This document shows, in pieces, positions 17,159-26,628 of a DNA stretch of 64,000 nt. The position numbers and the translations under genes are program-made. The notes beneath the pieces are model-generated. The model worked only from the letters and a program-made list of their open reading frames with translations, did no database searches and was not told the DNA's origin. The stretch lies in assembly GCF_004342445.1 (NCBI RefSeq), contig NZ_SLWW01000001.1:248001-312000 (forward strand). The letters run 5' to 3'. Each line of letters opens with the position of its first letter. The stretch's first letter is position 1. This stretch comes from Rhodovulum euryhalinum. GTDB lineage: Bacteria > Pseudomonadota > Alphaproteobacteria > Rhodobacterales > Rhodobacteraceae.

Positions 17159-17170
17159 GGCTCGGCCTCC

Positions 17171-17371
17171 TCAGCGTTCGTAGGGCATGTAGGACTTGGC
17201 CAGCTTCTCGTCCGGAGCCGAGAGCGTGCTGGTGCCACGCGCACTGCGGATGAACTTTGTCGTCCGCTTGATCATGCCGTGCCGCTTGCCGGCCTGCGCG
17301 GCGAGAACCCGCCCCGTCGCCGTGACCTTGAAGCGCTTCTTGGCGCTCGACTTGGTCTTCATCTTGGGCAT
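17171..17371 (-). CDS. rpmI: 50S ribosomal protein L35
   Basis: 66 residues starting [20 protein letters not shown] and ending [11 protein letters not shown], a full-length L35 of the large ribosomal subunit. The ATG at 17371 is preceded by GAGGAGACGGAA, a strong Shine-Dalgarno; the in-frame extension to 17431 has no homology. First gene of rpmI-rplT. Confidence 0.98.
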   Translation of the reverse strand: MPKMKTKSSAKKRFKVTATGRVLAAQAGKRHGMIKRTTKFIRSARGTSTLSAPDEKLAKSYMPYER

Positions 17372-17474
17372 TTCCGTCTCCTCTTCGGGCGGTTGAGGCG
17401 CGACTCGGCATGCCACCTGGGCCGGCCGCACCGGTAGAGGGCGTCCCTATAAGGGCCATGCCCGCCGCTGGCAA

Positions 17475-17500
17475 GGGGGAAAGGCGCCCTGAAAGCGCCC
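17475..17500 (-). terminator. possible terminator after the small membrane protein gene
   Basis: GGCGC (17483-17487) and GCGCC (17495-17499) form a short stem with a 7-nt loop just below the stop at 17505. On the minus strand it is followed by TTTCCCCCTT, so it is a modest terminator candidate that would also separate this gene from rpmI-rplT. Confidence 0.4.
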
Positions 17501-17504
17501 TTCC

Positions 17505-17729
17505 CTATTGGACGTAGCGGTTGATGACCCGGGCAAAGACCCGCGGCACGTCCTCGACGGTATAGCCCTTCGGGTTCTGCATCACCGCCGCCGCGATCAG
17601 CCCGCCCGAGATCAGCACCATGATCGCCGCCGCGCGCGGGGCGTGGCCATGGGTAAAGGCGGACAGGATGGCAGGCACGGCAAGAAGGCCCACCACGCAG
17701 CCGATCACGAGAAAGAGGTCGGCCTGCAT
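17505..17729 (-). CDS. small two-helix membrane protein
   Basis: 74 residues with two hydrophobic segments (DLFLVIGCVVGLLAVPAILSA about 4-24 and AAAIMVLISGGLIAAAVM about 33-50), then a conserved-looking cytoplasmic tail NPKGYTVEDVPRVFARVINR. No named function. Proteins of this shape occur next to pyk in Rhodobacterales as I recall, which I cannot check here. It follows pyk by 32 nt and is probably cotranscribed with it. Confidence 0.75.
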   Translation of the reverse strand: MQADLFLVIGCVVGLLAVPAILSAFTHGHAPRAAAIMVLISGGLIAAAVMQNPKGYTVEDVPRVFARVINRYVQ

Positions 17730-17761
17730 CGACCGTCTCCGACTGGATTAACGCGCCGTCA

Positions 17762-19207
17762 TTATTCCGGCTCGACGTTGAAAATCAACCGTTCCTCACA
17801 GGGTGCCACGCGCAGGATGTTGGTCGAGCCGGGTATGTTGAAGGGCAGGCCGGCGATCACGATGATCCGGTCCTCGCCCTCGCCATAGCCGCCCTCGCGC
17901 GCCGCGCGCGCCGCGCTGACCACGGCCATCTTGAAACGTTCGACCTTGGAGTTGAAGTAGCAGTTGATGCCCCAGGACAGGCACAACCGCCGCGCGGTGC
18001 CGGCATAGGGCGTCAGCGCTAGGATGGGCACGCGGGGCCGCTCGCGCGCGGTCTTGAGCGCGGTTGTGCCGCTTTCCGTGAAGCAGCAGATCGCCTTGAT
18101 GTCGGTGGTCTCGGCGATTTCGCGGGCGGCCGCGACGATGCCGTCGGCAACCGTGGTGCGGCTGGCCTGGCGGCTCGATTCGATGATCGTGCGGTAGGTC
18201 GGGTCGCTTTCCACCTCGATCGCCACGTTGTTCATCGTGGTCACCGCCTCGATCGGATATTGCCCGGCCGCCGATTCCGCCGACAGCATCACCGCATCGG
18301 CCCCCTCGTAGATCGCGGTGGCGACGTCCGACACCTCGGCCCGCGTCGGCATCGGGCTTTCGATCATGCTTTCCAGCATCTGGGTCGCGACGATCACCGG
18401 CTTGGCCGCGGCCCGGCAGGCCCGCACCAGGCGCTTCTGGATGGGCGGTACGTTCTGCACGGGAATTTCCACGCCCAGATCGCCGCGCGCCACCATGATC
18501 CCGTCCGACACGGCGAGGATCTCGTCGAAGCATTTCACCGCTGCGGGCTTTTCGATCTTGGACAGGATCGCGGCGCGGCTGCCGACGATGCCACGCGCCT
18601 CGGTCACGTCCTCGGGGCGCTGGACGAAGCTCAGCGCAACCCAGTCGACGCCAAGTTCCAGCACGAAATCGAGATCGCGCCGGTCCTTGTCCGACAGCGC
18701 GGCGAGCGGCAGCACCACGTCGGGCACATTGACGCCCTTGCGGTTCGAGATCGTGCCGCCCACCACCACCTCGCAATCGGCGAAGTCGGGGCCACATGCC
18801 TTGACCCGAAGGCGGATCTTGCCGTCGTTGACCAGAAGCGAGGCACCCGGCTCCAGCGCGGCAAAGATCTCGGGATGCGGCAGTTGCACCCGGTGCGCTT
18901 CGCCGGGGGTGTCGTCCAGATCGAGGCGAAAATTCTGCCCATCCTCCAGCTCCGCCGCGCCATTGGCGAAGACGCCGCAGCGCAGCTTGGGACCCTGGAG
19001 ATCGGCGAGGATCGCGATCGGCCGCCCGGTATCCTCCTCGATCCGGCGGATGATCGCATGGCGGCGGGCGATTTCCTCGTGGCTGCCATGGCTCATGTTC
19101 AGCCGGAAGACGTCTGCCCCCGCCTCGAACAGATTGCGGATCATGTCATAGTCGTCGGAGGCCGGGCCCAGCGTGGCCACGATCTTGAGGTTGCGTAGAC
19201 GTCTCAT
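17762..19207 (-). CDS. pyk: pyruvate kinase
   Basis: 481 residues; converts phosphoenolpyruvate and ADP to pyruvate and ATP. N-terminal LRNLKIVATLGPASDDYDMI, substrate-site VFRLNMSHGS, the active-site signature ILSKIEKPAAVKCFDEIL with its catalytic lysine, MVARGDLGVEIP, and VATQMLESMIESPMPTRAEV are all present. The C-terminal allosteric domain is full length. Transcribed divergently from the N-formylglutamate amidohydrolase gene. Confidence 0.97.
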   Translation of the reverse strand: MRRLRNLKIVATLGPASDDYDMIRNLFEAGADVFRLNMSHGSHEEIARRHAIIRRIEEDTGRPIAILADLQGPKLRCGVFANGAAELEDGQNFRLDLDDTPGEAHRVQLPHPEIFAALEPGASLLVNDGKIRLRVKACGPDFADCEVVVGGTISNRKGVNVPDVVLPLAALSDKDRRDLDFVLELGVDWVALSFVQRPEDVTEARGIVGSRAAILSKIEKPAAVKCFDEILAVSDGIMVARGDLGVEIPVQNVPPIQKRLVRACRAAAKPVIVATQMLESMIESPMPTRAEVSDVATAIYEGADAVMLSAESAAGQYPIEAVTTMNNVAIEVESDPTYRTIIESSRQASRTTVADGIVAAAREIAETTDIKAICCFTESGTTALKTARERPRVPILALTPYAGTARRLCLSWGINCYFNSKVERFKMAVVSAARAAREGGYGEGEDRIIVIAGLPFNIPGSTNILRVAPCEERLIFNVEPE

Positions 19208-19263
19208 CCTGCCTCATCATTTGGCTGACACCCGGCAATGGTGTATGCGCCGGTACACACACT

Positions 19264-19292
19264 CTCTAGGACGAAACCCGGTCAGGTGACAA
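19264..19292 (-). promoter_or_regulatory. candidate pyk promoter
   Basis: On the minus strand TTGTCA (19292-19287), a 17-nt spacer and CTAGAG (19269-19264) lie about 60 nt upstream of the pyk start. The match to the sigma-70 consensus is fair. The same 142-bp divergent region also holds a CCTATAGG element near 19314-19321 that could serve the opposite gene. Confidence 0.4.
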
Positions 19293-19349
19293 CTGGTGCT
19301 TCTGCCGCGCCTGTCCTATAGGCATGTGACCGTGAAAGATGACACCCGG

Positions 19350-20090
19350 ATGACCTTTCAACCGTTCGAGACGATCGAGGCGGGACGATCGTCCCGCTGG
19401 CTTGTGACCTGCGACCATGCCACCAACATCGTGCCACCCACGGTGAATGGCGGCGATCTGGGTATCGCGCCCGCGGACATGGCCCGCCACATCGCCTGGG
19501 ACCCGGGCGCGGCGGGCGTGGCACTGCGGCTGGCCGAACTGCTGGACGCACCGCTCACGATGACGCGGTTCTCCCGGCTGGTGATCGACCCGAACCGCGG
19601 CGAGGACGACCCGACGCTGGTGATGCGGCTCTACGACGGCACCGTGATCCCGGCGAACCGGGCGGTGGACGCCGCCGAGATCGAGCGCCGGCTTGCCGCG
19701 TTCTGGCGCCCCTACGACGCCGAGCTTGCCCGGCTGTCGGCACGGCGGCGCGACACCGTCTTCGTCTCGGTCCACAGCTTCACGCCGCGTCTGAACGGCC
19801 GCGGCGACCGGCCCTGGCAGATCGGCATCCTGCACGCCGCCGACGACCGGCTGGCCCGGCCGCTGATCGACCGGCTGCGGCGCGAGCCCGATCTGTGCGT
19901 CGGCGAGAACGAACCCTATGGCGGCCACCTGCGGGGCGACGCCATCGACCGGCACGCCATCGCCAACGGGCTGCCAAACGTGCTGATCGAGCTACGTAAC
20001 GACGTGATCTCGACCGAACGGGACCAGATCGCCTGGGCCGAGCGGCTGGCGCCGATCCTGGCCGAGGTTCTGGCCGAAACCGGGCTGTGA
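19350..20090 (+). CDS. N-formylglutamate amidohydrolase family protein
   Basis: 246 residues from ATG 19350 (MTFQPFETIEAGRSSRWLVT). It has the family features TCDHATNIVPP, HIAWDPGAAGVALRLAELL, RLVIDPNRGEDDPTLV, VSVHSFTP and LIELRNDVI. The His and Asp residues in these motifs are the likely metal ligands. The family hydrolyses N-formylglutamate in the last step of one histidine-degradation route, but no hut gene is nearby, so another N-acyl amino acid may be the substrate. Start choice is moderate: GTG codons upstream are also in frame. DUF1244 follows 15 nt downstream. Confidence 0.83.
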   Translation: MTFQPFETIEAGRSSRWLVTCDHATNIVPPTVNGGDLGIAPADMARHIAWDPGAAGVALRLAELLDAPLTMTRFSRLVIDPNRGEDDPTLVMRLYDGTVIPANRAVDAAEIERRLAAFWRPYDAELARLSARRRDTVFVSVHSFTPRLNGRGDRPWQIGILHAADDRLARPLIDRLRREPDLCVGENEPYGGHLRGDAIDRHAIANGLPNVLIELRNDVISTERDQIAWAERLAPILAEVLAETGL

Positions 20091-20105
20091 CAGGGAGGAC
20101 AGGAC

Positions 20106-20423
20106 ATGGACGACGCAACGCGCACCGAGATCGAGGCCGCCGCCTTCCGCCGGCTGCGCCAGCACCTGATGGACGACAGGCCCGACGTGCAGAACATCGA
20201 CCTGATGAATCTGGCCGGGTTCTGCCGCAACTGCCTGTCGCGCTGGTGGCAGGAGGCCGCCGCCGAGCGCGGCATCGAGATGACCCAGGACGCGGCGCGC
20301 GCGGCGTTCTACGGCATGCCCTATGACGAATGGAAGGCCCGCCACCAGACCGAGGCGGGGCCCGACAAGCAGGCTGCCTTCGAGAAGGCCTTCGCCGAGA
20401 ACGTGGGCAAGCGCCAAGACTGA
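20106..20423 (+). CDS. DUF1244 protein
   Basis: 105 residues with the family core DLMNLAGFCRNCLSRWWQEA and ARAAFYGMPYDEWKARHQ. DUF1244 proteins are small helical proteins with a conserved CxxC and Trp pair; function is not established. GGGAGGACAGGAC upstream gives a good ribosome site. It is tightly linked to the N-formylglutamate amidohydrolase gene, an arrangement I recall from other Rhodobacterales. Confidence 0.88.
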   Translation: MDDATRTEIEAAAFRRLRQHLMDDRPDVQNIDLMNLAGFCRNCLSRWWQEAAAERGIEMTQDAARAAFYGMPYDEWKARHQTEAGPDKQAAFEKAFAENVGKRQD

Positions 20424-20493
20424 CCGGGTTCATCCGCAAGGCATTGGGCATGGGGCTGGCCGTCGCGCTGTCGCACAGCGCGGGAACAGGCAG

Positions 20494-21948
20494 CTAGCGC
20501 GCCACCGCCAGCAGCGCGTCGAGGTCGAGATCGGCCTCGATCTCGTCGGCAAACGCATCAAGCGCCTGGTCCAGCCGCGCGGCATGGTCCATGGCCGAGG
20601 CGGTGGCGCCCAGCGCCATCAGCCAGTGGCCCCGGAAGCCATCCGAGCCGAACAGCCCGTGCAGGTAACTGCCCATCACCCGGCCATCGGCGGACACCGC
20701 GCCCTCGGCCACGCCGTCCGGCCGCAGCCACGGGCGGGACATGCCCGTGCCGGTCGTCCGGCCCATGTGAATCTCATAGCCCGTGACCCGCGCGCCGCTG
20801 ATCGCGTCGGTGGCGTCGACCTCGACCAGGCGCTTGTCGCCGGTCAGCACCGTCTCGACATCGAGCAGCCCCAGACCCTCGGTGTCACCCGCCGGTCCCT
20901 CGATCCCATCGGGGTCGCGGACCATCCGGCCCAGCATCTGGAACCCCGCGCAAAGCCCGGCCACCCTGCCCCCGCGGCGCAGATGGGCGCGGATGTCGAT
21001 GTCCCAGCCTTCGGCGCGGATCGCCGCCAGCGCCGCCCGGGTCGCCTTGGAGCCGGAGAGCAGCACCACGCCCGCCCCGGCCGGAATCGGCTGGCCGGGG
21101 CGGACCCAGACCAGATCGACGCCGGGCTCGGCCGCCAGCGGGTCGAGATCGTCGAAATTCGCCATCCGTGGCAGTTCCGGCACCGCGATCACCAGCCCGC
21201 CGCCCGCCCCCCGCTTGCGGCCGAGGCCCAGGGAATCCTCCTCGGGCAGGGCGCGTGCCGCCTCGGACCAGCGGACCAGGCCCAGCACCGGCCAGCCGGT
21301 TTCGGCGCGGATATCGGCCGCCGCGGGGGCAAAGACGGCGGGATCGCCACGGAACTTGTTGACGATCAGGCCCTTGATGCGGGCGCGTTCAGACGCCGTC
21401 CACAGAGTGTGATGGCCAATCGCCGCGGCCGTGACGCCCCCACGCGACTCGTCGGCAACCAGCACCGCGGGCAGGCCGGCGGCCTCGGCCAGCCCCATGT
21501 TGGAAATGTCCTGCGGGCGCAGATAGCGTTCCGCCCCGCTGCCCGCGCCCTCGACCAGAACCAGGTCATGGCTGGCGGACAGAAAGTCGAGGCTTTGGCA
21601 GACCGCCGCGCGCAGGTCGGGTTTCAGGCGCTGATAGGCCGCGGCGGAATAGCGGCCCAGCACCCGGCCCTGCAAAACCACCTGGGCGTCGATGTCGGTT
21701 TCGGGCTTGAGCAGCACCGGGTTCATGTGGACGGTCAGCGGAACACCCGCGGCGCGCGCCTGCAAGGCCTGCGCCCGGCCGATCTCGCCGCCATCGGCGG
21801 TGACGGCGGCGTTGTTCGACATGTTCTGCGCCTTGAACGGCGCGACCTTCAGGCCGCGGCGCGCCCAGGCGCGGCACAGGCCCGCGACCAGCAGGCTCTT
21901 GCCCACATCCGAGCCGGTGCCCAGCACCATCAGCCGCCGCGCGGTCAT
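20494..21948 (-). CDS. cobQ: cobyric acid synthase, copy A
   Basis: 484-residue glutamine amidotransferase that amidates four side chains of adenosylcobyrinic acid a,c-diamide. N-terminal nucleotide loop [28 protein letters not shown], then the class I amidotransferase-like half with Cys333 ([10 protein letters not shown]) and His430 (GSYLHGLFG), both intact. Normal length. It overlaps the preceding, highly similar cobQ copy B by ATGA (start 21948), so the two are coupled. The usual EGAGSPAE motif reads EGAGSGAE here, and the DxDRGG loop reads DESRGG. Both differ from copy B, so the copies may have diverged in role. Confidence 0.93.
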   Translation of the reverse strand: MTARRLMVLGTGSDVGKSLLVAGLCRAWARRGLKVAPFKAQNMSNNAAVTADGGEIGRAQALQARAAGVPLTVHMNPVLLKPETDIDAQVVLQGRVLGRYSAAAYQRLKPDLRAAVCQSLDFLSASHDLVLVEGAGSGAERYLRPQDISNMGLAEAAGLPAVLVADESRGGVTAAAIGHHTLWTASERARIKGLIVNKFRGDPAVFAPAAADIRAETGWPVLGLVRWSEAARALPEEDSLGLGRKRGAGGGLVIAVPELPRMANFDDLDPLAAEPGVDLVWVRPGQPIPAGAGVVLLSGSKATRAALAAIRAEGWDIDIRAHLRRGGRVAGLCAGFQMLGRMVRDPDGIEGPAGDTEGLGLLDVETVLTGDKRLVEVDATDAISGARVTGYEIHMGRTTGTGMSRPWLRPDGVAEGAVSADGRVMGSYLHGLFGSDGFRGHWLMALGATASAMDHAARLDQALDAFADEIEADLDLDALLAVAR

Positions 21949-23519
21949 CGCGCCAGCGCCAGCAGCGCGTCGAGGTCGAGATCGGACTCCAGCTGATCGG
22001 CCAGCGCGTCGAGCGTGGTCTCGACCTGGGCGGCGTGGTCCAGACCCGACGCCCGCCCACCCATCGCGCCCAGCCAGTGGCCGCGGAAGGCATCCGAACC
22101 GAACAGCCCGTGGACATAGCCGCCCGTCACGAGGCCATCGGCCGAAACCGCCCCTTCGGGCGTGCCATCGAGGACAAGCCAGGGACGGGCAAGCCCGGGG
22201 CCGGTCGTCCGGCCCATGTGCATCTCGTAGCCGGTGACGCGCGCAGCGCTGAGCGTGTCGGTGGCGTCGATCTCGACCAGCCGCTTGTCGGTCGAGATGG
22301 TCGTCTCGACATCGAGAAGGCCAAGGCCCGGGGTTTCGCCCGGGGGGCCCTCGATCCCGTCCGGGTCGCGCACCAGCCGCCCCAGCATCTGGAACCCGGC
22401 GCAGATGCCGACCACCCGCCCGCCGCGCCGCACATGGGCCAGGATGTCGATGTCCCAGCCCTGCGCGCGCAGCGCCTCAAGCGCGGGGCGCGTGGTCTTG
22501 GAGCCGGGCAGCAGCACCACATCGGCCGCGGCCGGGATCGGCTGGCCCGGCCTGACCCAGACCAGATCGACCCCGGGTTCCGAGGACAGCGGGTCCAGAT
22601 CGTCGAAATTCGCCACCCGGTCGATCTGCGGCACCGCGATCACCAGCCCGCCGCGGGCCGACCGCGCCGGCCGTTCGAGGGCCAGCGCATCCTCGGCGGG
22701 CAGCAGCGCTGCTCCCTCGAACCAGCGCGCCACCCCCAGCAGCGGCCAGCCGGTGGTCCCGGTGATGGTCCGGCAGGCGGGTTCGTAGAGCGAGAAATAG
22801 CCGCGGAACTTGTTGACCAGAAACCCCCGGATCCGGGCGCGTTCCTCGGGGTCGTGCAGCAGCCACGATCCCACCACCGCCGCCATCGCCCCGCCCCGGT
22901 CGTTGTCGGTCAGCAGCACCACCGGCACGTCGGCGGCCTCGGCAAAGCGCATGTTGGCGATGTCCGACCGGCGCAGATGCGTTTCGGTGCCTGCCCCCGC
23001 GCCCTCGACCAGCACCAGGTCGGCCTCGGCCGCGACCCGGCGGTAGCTGTCCATCACCGCGGGCATCAATTGCGGCTTTAGGCTGTGATAGTGCCGCGCG
23101 GGCCAGTTGCCCAATGGCCGGCCGCGCACCACCACCTGCGAGCCCACCATCGCCTGCGGTTTCAGCAAGATCGGGTTCATGTGGATCGAGGGGGCCAGCC
23201 CAGCGGCGCGGGCCTGCAACGCCTGCGCCCGGCCGATCTCGCCCCGCGGCGCCAGACCGTCCGGGCCGGGGGGCAGGTCGCTGTCGGCCGTCACGGCAGC
23301 ATTGTTCGACATGTTCTGCGCCTTGAACGGCGCGACCTTCAGGCCGCGGCGGGCATAGGCGCGGCACAGGCCCGCGACCAGCAGGCTCTTGCCCACATCG
23401 GAACTGGTGCCCTGGATCATCAGGGACCGCCCCCGGCGCGGCGGGGCGGGGTCGAGGATCGGCACCTCGATCACGGGAATCGGCGGGGGGGCATCGTCCG
23501 GGGGCAGGTCAGAGGTCAT
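21945..23519 (-). CDS. cobQ: cobyric acid synthase, copy B
   Basis: 524-residue second cobyric acid synthase in tandem with copy A. It carries a 33-residue Pro-rich N-terminal extension, then [17 protein letters not shown], a 13-residue insertion near 79-92 (Pro/Gly-rich), DNDRGG, and the amidotransferase half with Cys373 ([10 protein letters not shown]) and His470 (GGYVHGLFG). From about residue 285 on it is almost parallel to copy A, including an identical [17 protein letters not shown]. Start ATG 23519 has AAAGAG upstream; ATG at the MIQGTSS methionine is an alternative. Follows cobO by 59 nt on the same strand. Confidence 0.92.
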   Translation of the reverse strand: MTSDLPPDDAPPPIPVIEVPILDPAPPRRGRSLMIQGTSSDVGKSLLVAGLCRAYARRGLKVAPFKAQNMSNNAAVTADSDLPPGPDGLAPRGEIGRAQALQARAAGLAPSIHMNPILLKPQAMVGSQVVVRGRPLGNWPARHYHSLKPQLMPAVMDSYRRVAAEADLVLVEGAGAGTETHLRRSDIANMRFAEAADVPVVLLTDNDRGGAMAAVVGSWLLHDPEERARIRGFLVNKFRGYFSLYEPACRTITGTTGWPLLGVARWFEGAALLPAEDALALERPARSARGGLVIAVPQIDRVANFDDLDPLSSEPGVDLVWVRPGQPIPAAADVVLLPGSKTTRPALEALRAQGWDIDILAHVRRGGRVVGICAGFQMLGRLVRDPDGIEGPPGETPGLGLLDVETTISTDKRLVEIDATDTLSAARVTGYEMHMGRTTGPGLARPWLVLDGTPEGAVSADGLVTGGYVHGLFGSDAFRGHWLGAMGGRASGLDHAAQVETTLDALADQLESDLDLDALLALAR

Positions 23520-23578
23520 CGCGCATCTCTTTCGGGACCCGCGGGGAATGAGGCCGGCACCGGTTTCTGTCAAGCCGC

Positions 23579-24205
23579 TCAGAACTCGACCCCCGGCTGG
23601 CCCTTGATACCCGACCGGAACGGGTGCTTGACCAGTGTCATCTCGGTCACCAGATCGGCCGCCTCGATCAACGCCTCGGGGGCATTCCGGCCGGTCAGGA
23701 CCACGTGGGTCAGCGGCGGTTTCTCGTCGCAGAGAAAGGCCACGACCTCGGCCGCATCCAGCAGCCCATGGCGCAGCGCGATGTTGATCTCGTCCAGCAG
23801 AACCATGCGGATCGCGGGATCGCGGATCAGGTCCCGGGCCTTTTGCCAGCCACGTTCGGCCGCGGCGGCGTCGCGGGCGCGGTCCTGGGTTTCCCACGAA
23901 AAGCCCTCGCCCATCGCGTGGAACTGGCAGAGATCCCCGAAGCGGTCCGTCAGCAGCCGCCGTTCGCCGGTGTCCCACGCCCCCTTGACGAACTGCACCA
24001 CCGCGCAGGGCATGGCGTGGGCAATGCAGCGCAGGATCATCCCGAACCCGGCCGAGGACTTGCCCTTGCCCGCGCCGGTATGAACGATGACCAGCCCCCT
24101 GTCGGCGGTCTTTCCCGCCATCATCCGGTCGCGCGCCGCCTTCTTCCTGGCCATCTTGGCGGCGTGGCGGGCGTTCTCGTCGGCGGCCTGTCCGGTCTCG
24201 GCCAT
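23579..24205 (-). CDS. cobO: corrinoid adenosyltransferase
   Basis: 208 residues; transfers adenosine from ATP to the corrinoid cobalt (CobO/BtuR family). A Lys/Arg-rich N-terminal arm precedes the P-loop [18 protein letters not shown] (about 43-60), with later [14 protein letters not shown] and [20 protein letters not shown]. Start ATG 24205 is preceded by AAGGAACAGGAC; the longer upstream frame runs into the opposite-strand riboswitch region and is a shadow. First gene of cobO-cobQ-cobQ; no riboswitch was seen on its own strand. Confidence 0.95.
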   Translation of the reverse strand: MAETGQAADENARHAAKMARKKAARDRMMAGKTADRGLVIVHTGAGKGKSSAGFGMILRCIAHAMPCAVVQFVKGAWDTGERRLLTDRFGDLCQFHAMGEGFSWETQDRARDAAAAERGWQKARDLIRDPAIRMVLLDEINIALRHGLLDAAEVVAFLCDEKPPLTHVVLTGRNAPEALIEAADLVTEMTLVKHPFRSGIKGQPGVEF

Positions 24206-24294
24206 GTCCTGTTCCTTGCATCTGCGATCCGGCCCCCAGACTAGGCAACCCGCGCCCCGCGTCAAACGCATCGCACCCGCCGCGCACTTCCCGG

Positions 24295-24323
24295 TTGACA
24301 CCGCCGCTGCCGGTTTGACATGA
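24295..24323 (+). promoter_or_regulatory. promoter of the cobalt-transporter riboswitch leader
   Basis: TTGACA (24295-24300), 17 nt, then ACATGA (24318-24323), followed by CAGC. The predicted start near 24330 falls at the 5' edge of the aptamer. The -10 is weak but the same TTGACA-N17-RCATGACAGC pattern occurs at the riboswitch at 41 kb. Confidence 0.5.
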
Positions 24324-24332
24324 CAGCTTCGT

Positions 24333-24514
24333 GATCGGTTCTTCCGGCCGCCCTGGCCGGAAGTGAAAAGGGAACGCGGTGCGCCCGTCATTCGGGCAAG
24401 TCCGCGGCTGCCCCCGCAACTGTAAGCGGCGAGCGCGGCTGATCGTGCCACTGGGGTCGAGACCCCGGGAAGGCCAGCCAAGCGACGACCCGCAAGCCAG
24501 GAGACCTGCCGATC
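24333..24514 (+). promoter_or_regulatory. cobalamin riboswitch upstream of the cobalt transporter operon
   Basis: Adenosylcobalamin-type aptamer. In order: AAAAGGGAAC with GCGGTGC, the GCTGCCCCCGCAACTGTAAG core, CCACTGGGG, CCGGGAAGGCC, and the B12 box AGCCAGGAGACCTGCC. P1 pairs GATCGG (24333-24338) with CCGATC (24509-24514). About 150 nt separate it from the first gene, enough for an expression platform. Expected to turn the cobalt transporter off when cobalamin is abundant. Confidence 0.96.
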
Positions 24515-24663
24515 GCCCGTGCCGGACCACCCGTGCGCGGTTTCCACCGGACGCCGGGGTGCGCGTCTGGCCCGGATCGGCCAGCACGGGCCGGTCCGAG
24601 CCTTTCATCCCCTTCGTCCTTTCCGATCGCGGCCCGCGTGCCGCCACCGAAAGGAGACGACAT

Positions 24664-25458
24664 TTGTTTTTCCACGGCAATCTGATGACGGCCGCACTTG
24701 CGCTGACGCTGGTGCCCGGCCTTGCGTCGGCGCACTTCCAGCTGTCCTACACCGAAAACGCGCTGATCGACCGGCCCGGCGACGTGCCGGTCAAGCTTCT
24801 GTTCTGGCACCCGTTCGAGAACGGCCATGTGATGGACATGGCCGAACCGCTGGAATTCTACGCGATCCATCGCGGTGAGAAGATCGACCTGAAGGGCACC
24901 TTGGCCCGGACCACCTTCACGGGTGCGGCGAACGAGGCGGTGGCCTGGGACGCCAGCCTTCCGGTGAAACGCGCAGGCGACTATGTGCTGGTGACGGTGC
25001 CCGCCCCCTATCTGGAAACCTCCGAGGACATCTTCATCCAGCAGATCACCAAGGCCTATCTCAACCGCGGCCAGATGCCCACCGACTGGACCGGGCCGCA
25101 GGGTCTGAAGGCCGAGATCGTACCGATGGTGAAACCCTACAACGTGCTTGCGGGGTCGACCTTCACGGGGCGGGTACTGTCGAATGGCGCCCCTGTCGCG
25201 GGCGCCGAGATCGAGATCGAATACATGGCAGCCGAACCCGACATGGCCACCGGCGGCGCGCGCCCCGCGACCGCTGCGCCCATGCCGGGCGGCGCCATCG
25301 TCGCGATCTCTGACGAGAACGGATACTTCACCTTCGGGATTCCGCGGGCGGGCTGGTGGGGCTTTGCCGCCCTCGGCGTCGGACCGGATACGGAACACCA
25401 GGGCAAGGAACTCAGCCAGGACGCGGTAATCTGGATCCGCGCCTTCGACGTGAAGTAG
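24664..25458 (+). CDS. CbiK/NikK-type DUF4198 periplasmic component of a cobalt ECF transporter
   Basis: 264 residues. The start is best placed at TTG 24664, since AAAGGAG lies 7 nt upstream, while the first ATG (24685) has no ribosome site. This gives a signal peptide ending VPGLASAHF, whose mature N-terminal His may matter for metal. The DUF4198 core has [13 protein letters not shown] and a late [16 protein letters not shown] segment. In NikKMLQO/CbiKLMQO systems the K component is an auxiliary periplasmic metal-binding protein. First gene behind a cobalamin riboswitch and 10 nt before cbiM, so cobalt rather than nickel is the likely metal (inference from the riboswitch). Confidence 0.85.
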   Translation: MFFHGNLMTAALALTLVPGLASAHFQLSYTENALIDRPGDVPVKLLFWHPFENGHVMDMAEPLEFYAIHRGEKIDLKGTLARTTFTGAANEAVAWDASLPVKRAGDYVLVTVPAPYLETSEDIFIQQITKAYLNRGQMPTDWTGPQGLKAEIVPMVKPYNVLAGSTFTGRVLSNGAPVAGAEIEIEYMAAEPDMATGGARPATAAPMPGGAIVAISDENGYFTFGIPRAGWWGFAALGVGPDTEHQGKELSQDAVIWIRAFDVK

Positions 25459-25468
25459 GAGGCGTCAG

Positions 25469-26086
25469 ATGCATATCGTGGACGGAGCACTGGCCAACCC
25501 GGTCGTCATCGGCGGTGCCCTGGTGGCGGCGGGCGGCATCGCGCTGGGGCTGCGGCACTTGCCGCTGGAACGGATCCCGGCGGCGGGGGTTCTCTCGGCC
25601 GCCTTCTTCGTCGCCTCGCTGGTGCATGTGCCGATCGGCCCGTCCTCGGTGCACCTCATCCTGAACGGTCTGGCCGGGCTGATGCTGGGCTGGGCCGCTT
25701 TTCCGGCGCTGTTCGTGGGCCTTCTGTTGCAGGCGGTGTTCTTCGGCTTCGGCGGGTTGACCGTCCTGGGCGTAAACACGGTCAACATCGCGCTGCCCGC
25801 GGTGATCGTGCATTACCTCTGCCGCCCCGGTGTGACCCGGGCCAGCGCCCCCGTGGCCGCGATCTGGGCCGGGGTCGGCGGCGCGCTTTCCATCGCGTTG
25901 ACGACCGCGCTGGTGGCAGGGGCGCTGAGGCTGAGCGGCGAACAGTTCATCCCCGCGGCAAAACTGGTCTTCTTCGCCCACATCCCGGTCATGGTGATCG
26001 AGGGGCTTCTGGCGGCGGCCGCCGTCTACCTGATACGGCAGGTCAAACCCGACCTGTTCGACAGCCTGAAGGGAGCCCCGGCATGA
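25469..26086 (+). CDS. cbiM: cobalt ECF transporter S-component CbiM
   Basis: 205-residue membrane protein that binds Co2+ as the substrate-specific subunit. N-terminal MHIVDGAL supplies the conserved Met1-His2 metal site; further conserved features are HVPIGPSSVHLILNGLAGLMLGW and FGGLTVLGVNTVNIALPAV. Six or so membrane helices are apparent. AGGAGG lies just upstream of the ATG. Overlaps the next gene by ATGA. Confidence 0.95.
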   Translation: MHIVDGALANPVVIGGALVAAGGIALGLRHLPLERIPAAGVLSAAFFVASLVHVPIGPSSVHLILNGLAGLMLGWAAFPALFVGLLLQAVFFGFGGLTVLGVNTVNIALPAVIVHYLCRPGVTRASAPVAAIWAGVGGALSIALTTALVAGALRLSGEQFIPAAKLVFFAHIPVMVIEGLLAAAAVYLIRQVKPDLFDSLKGAPA

Positions 26087-26625
26087 CCCGCGCGCTTGTC
26101 CTTGTCCTGTGCCTTGCCCTCGCCCCGCTGCCCGCCTCTGCGCACAAGGTGGTCGCCTCGGTCTTCGCCAGCGGCGAGGTGATCGAGGGCGAGATCGGGT
26201 TTTCCAGCGGCGCGATGGCCGCGAACCAGCCGATCGAGGTCCTTGACGGCAGCGGCAACAGGCTGGGCGCGGCCATGACCGACGCCGATGGCGTCTTCAC
26301 CTACCGCCCCACCGTGCCGGTGCGCCACGTCTTCCGCGCCGATCTGGGGGCGGGGCATGTGGCCGAGATCGAGATGGCCGCCGACGAGGTCGCCGCGATC
26401 CTTGCCGCCGCGGGTCCGGGCGGGATGCCCCTCGCCGGGCCGAGCGATACGGACACGGCCGCCCTCGCCGCCATGCTGCGCGACGAGTTGCGCCCCCTGC
26501 GCCGCGAGATCGCCGCCTACAAGGAACATCACGACCTTCAGACCATCCTCGGCGGAATCGGCTATATCGCGGGGATCTTCGGGGTCGGGTTCTATGTCGC
26601 GGCGCGGCGGCGGCTGGCGGGCTGA
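26083..26625 (+). CDS. CbiL/NikL-type accessory membrane protein
   Basis: 180 residues: a signal peptide (LVLVLCLALAPLPASAHK, leaving a mature N-terminus starting at or next to His), a beta-rich periplasmic domain resembling carboxypeptidase-regulatory folds, and one C-terminal membrane helix (ILGGIGYIAGIFGVGFYVA). This matches the L component that replaces CbiN in CbiKLMQO/NikKMLQO importers and helps load metal onto CbiM. Start overlaps cbiM stop by 4 nt. Confidence 0.82.
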   Translation: MTRALVLVLCLALAPLPASAHKVVASVFASGEVIEGEIGFSSGAMAANQPIEVLDGSGNRLGAAMTDADGVFTYRPTVPVRHVFRADLGAGHVAEIEMAADEVAAILAAAGPGGMPLAGPSDTDTAALAAMLRDELRPLRREIAAYKEHHDLQTILGGIGYIAGIFGVGFYVAARRRLAG

Positions 26626-26628
26626 GCG

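Noticed and set aside
20494-23519. tandem cobQ as an assembly artefact
   Set aside because: The copies differ clearly in the N-terminal half, have different lengths and overlap by a proper ATGA, so they are true paralogues.
21945-24680. 911-residue frame joining cobQ copy B with upstream sequence
   Set aside because: The first part is out of frame over cobO and the opposite-strand riboswitch; cobQ homology starts only near 23519-23420.
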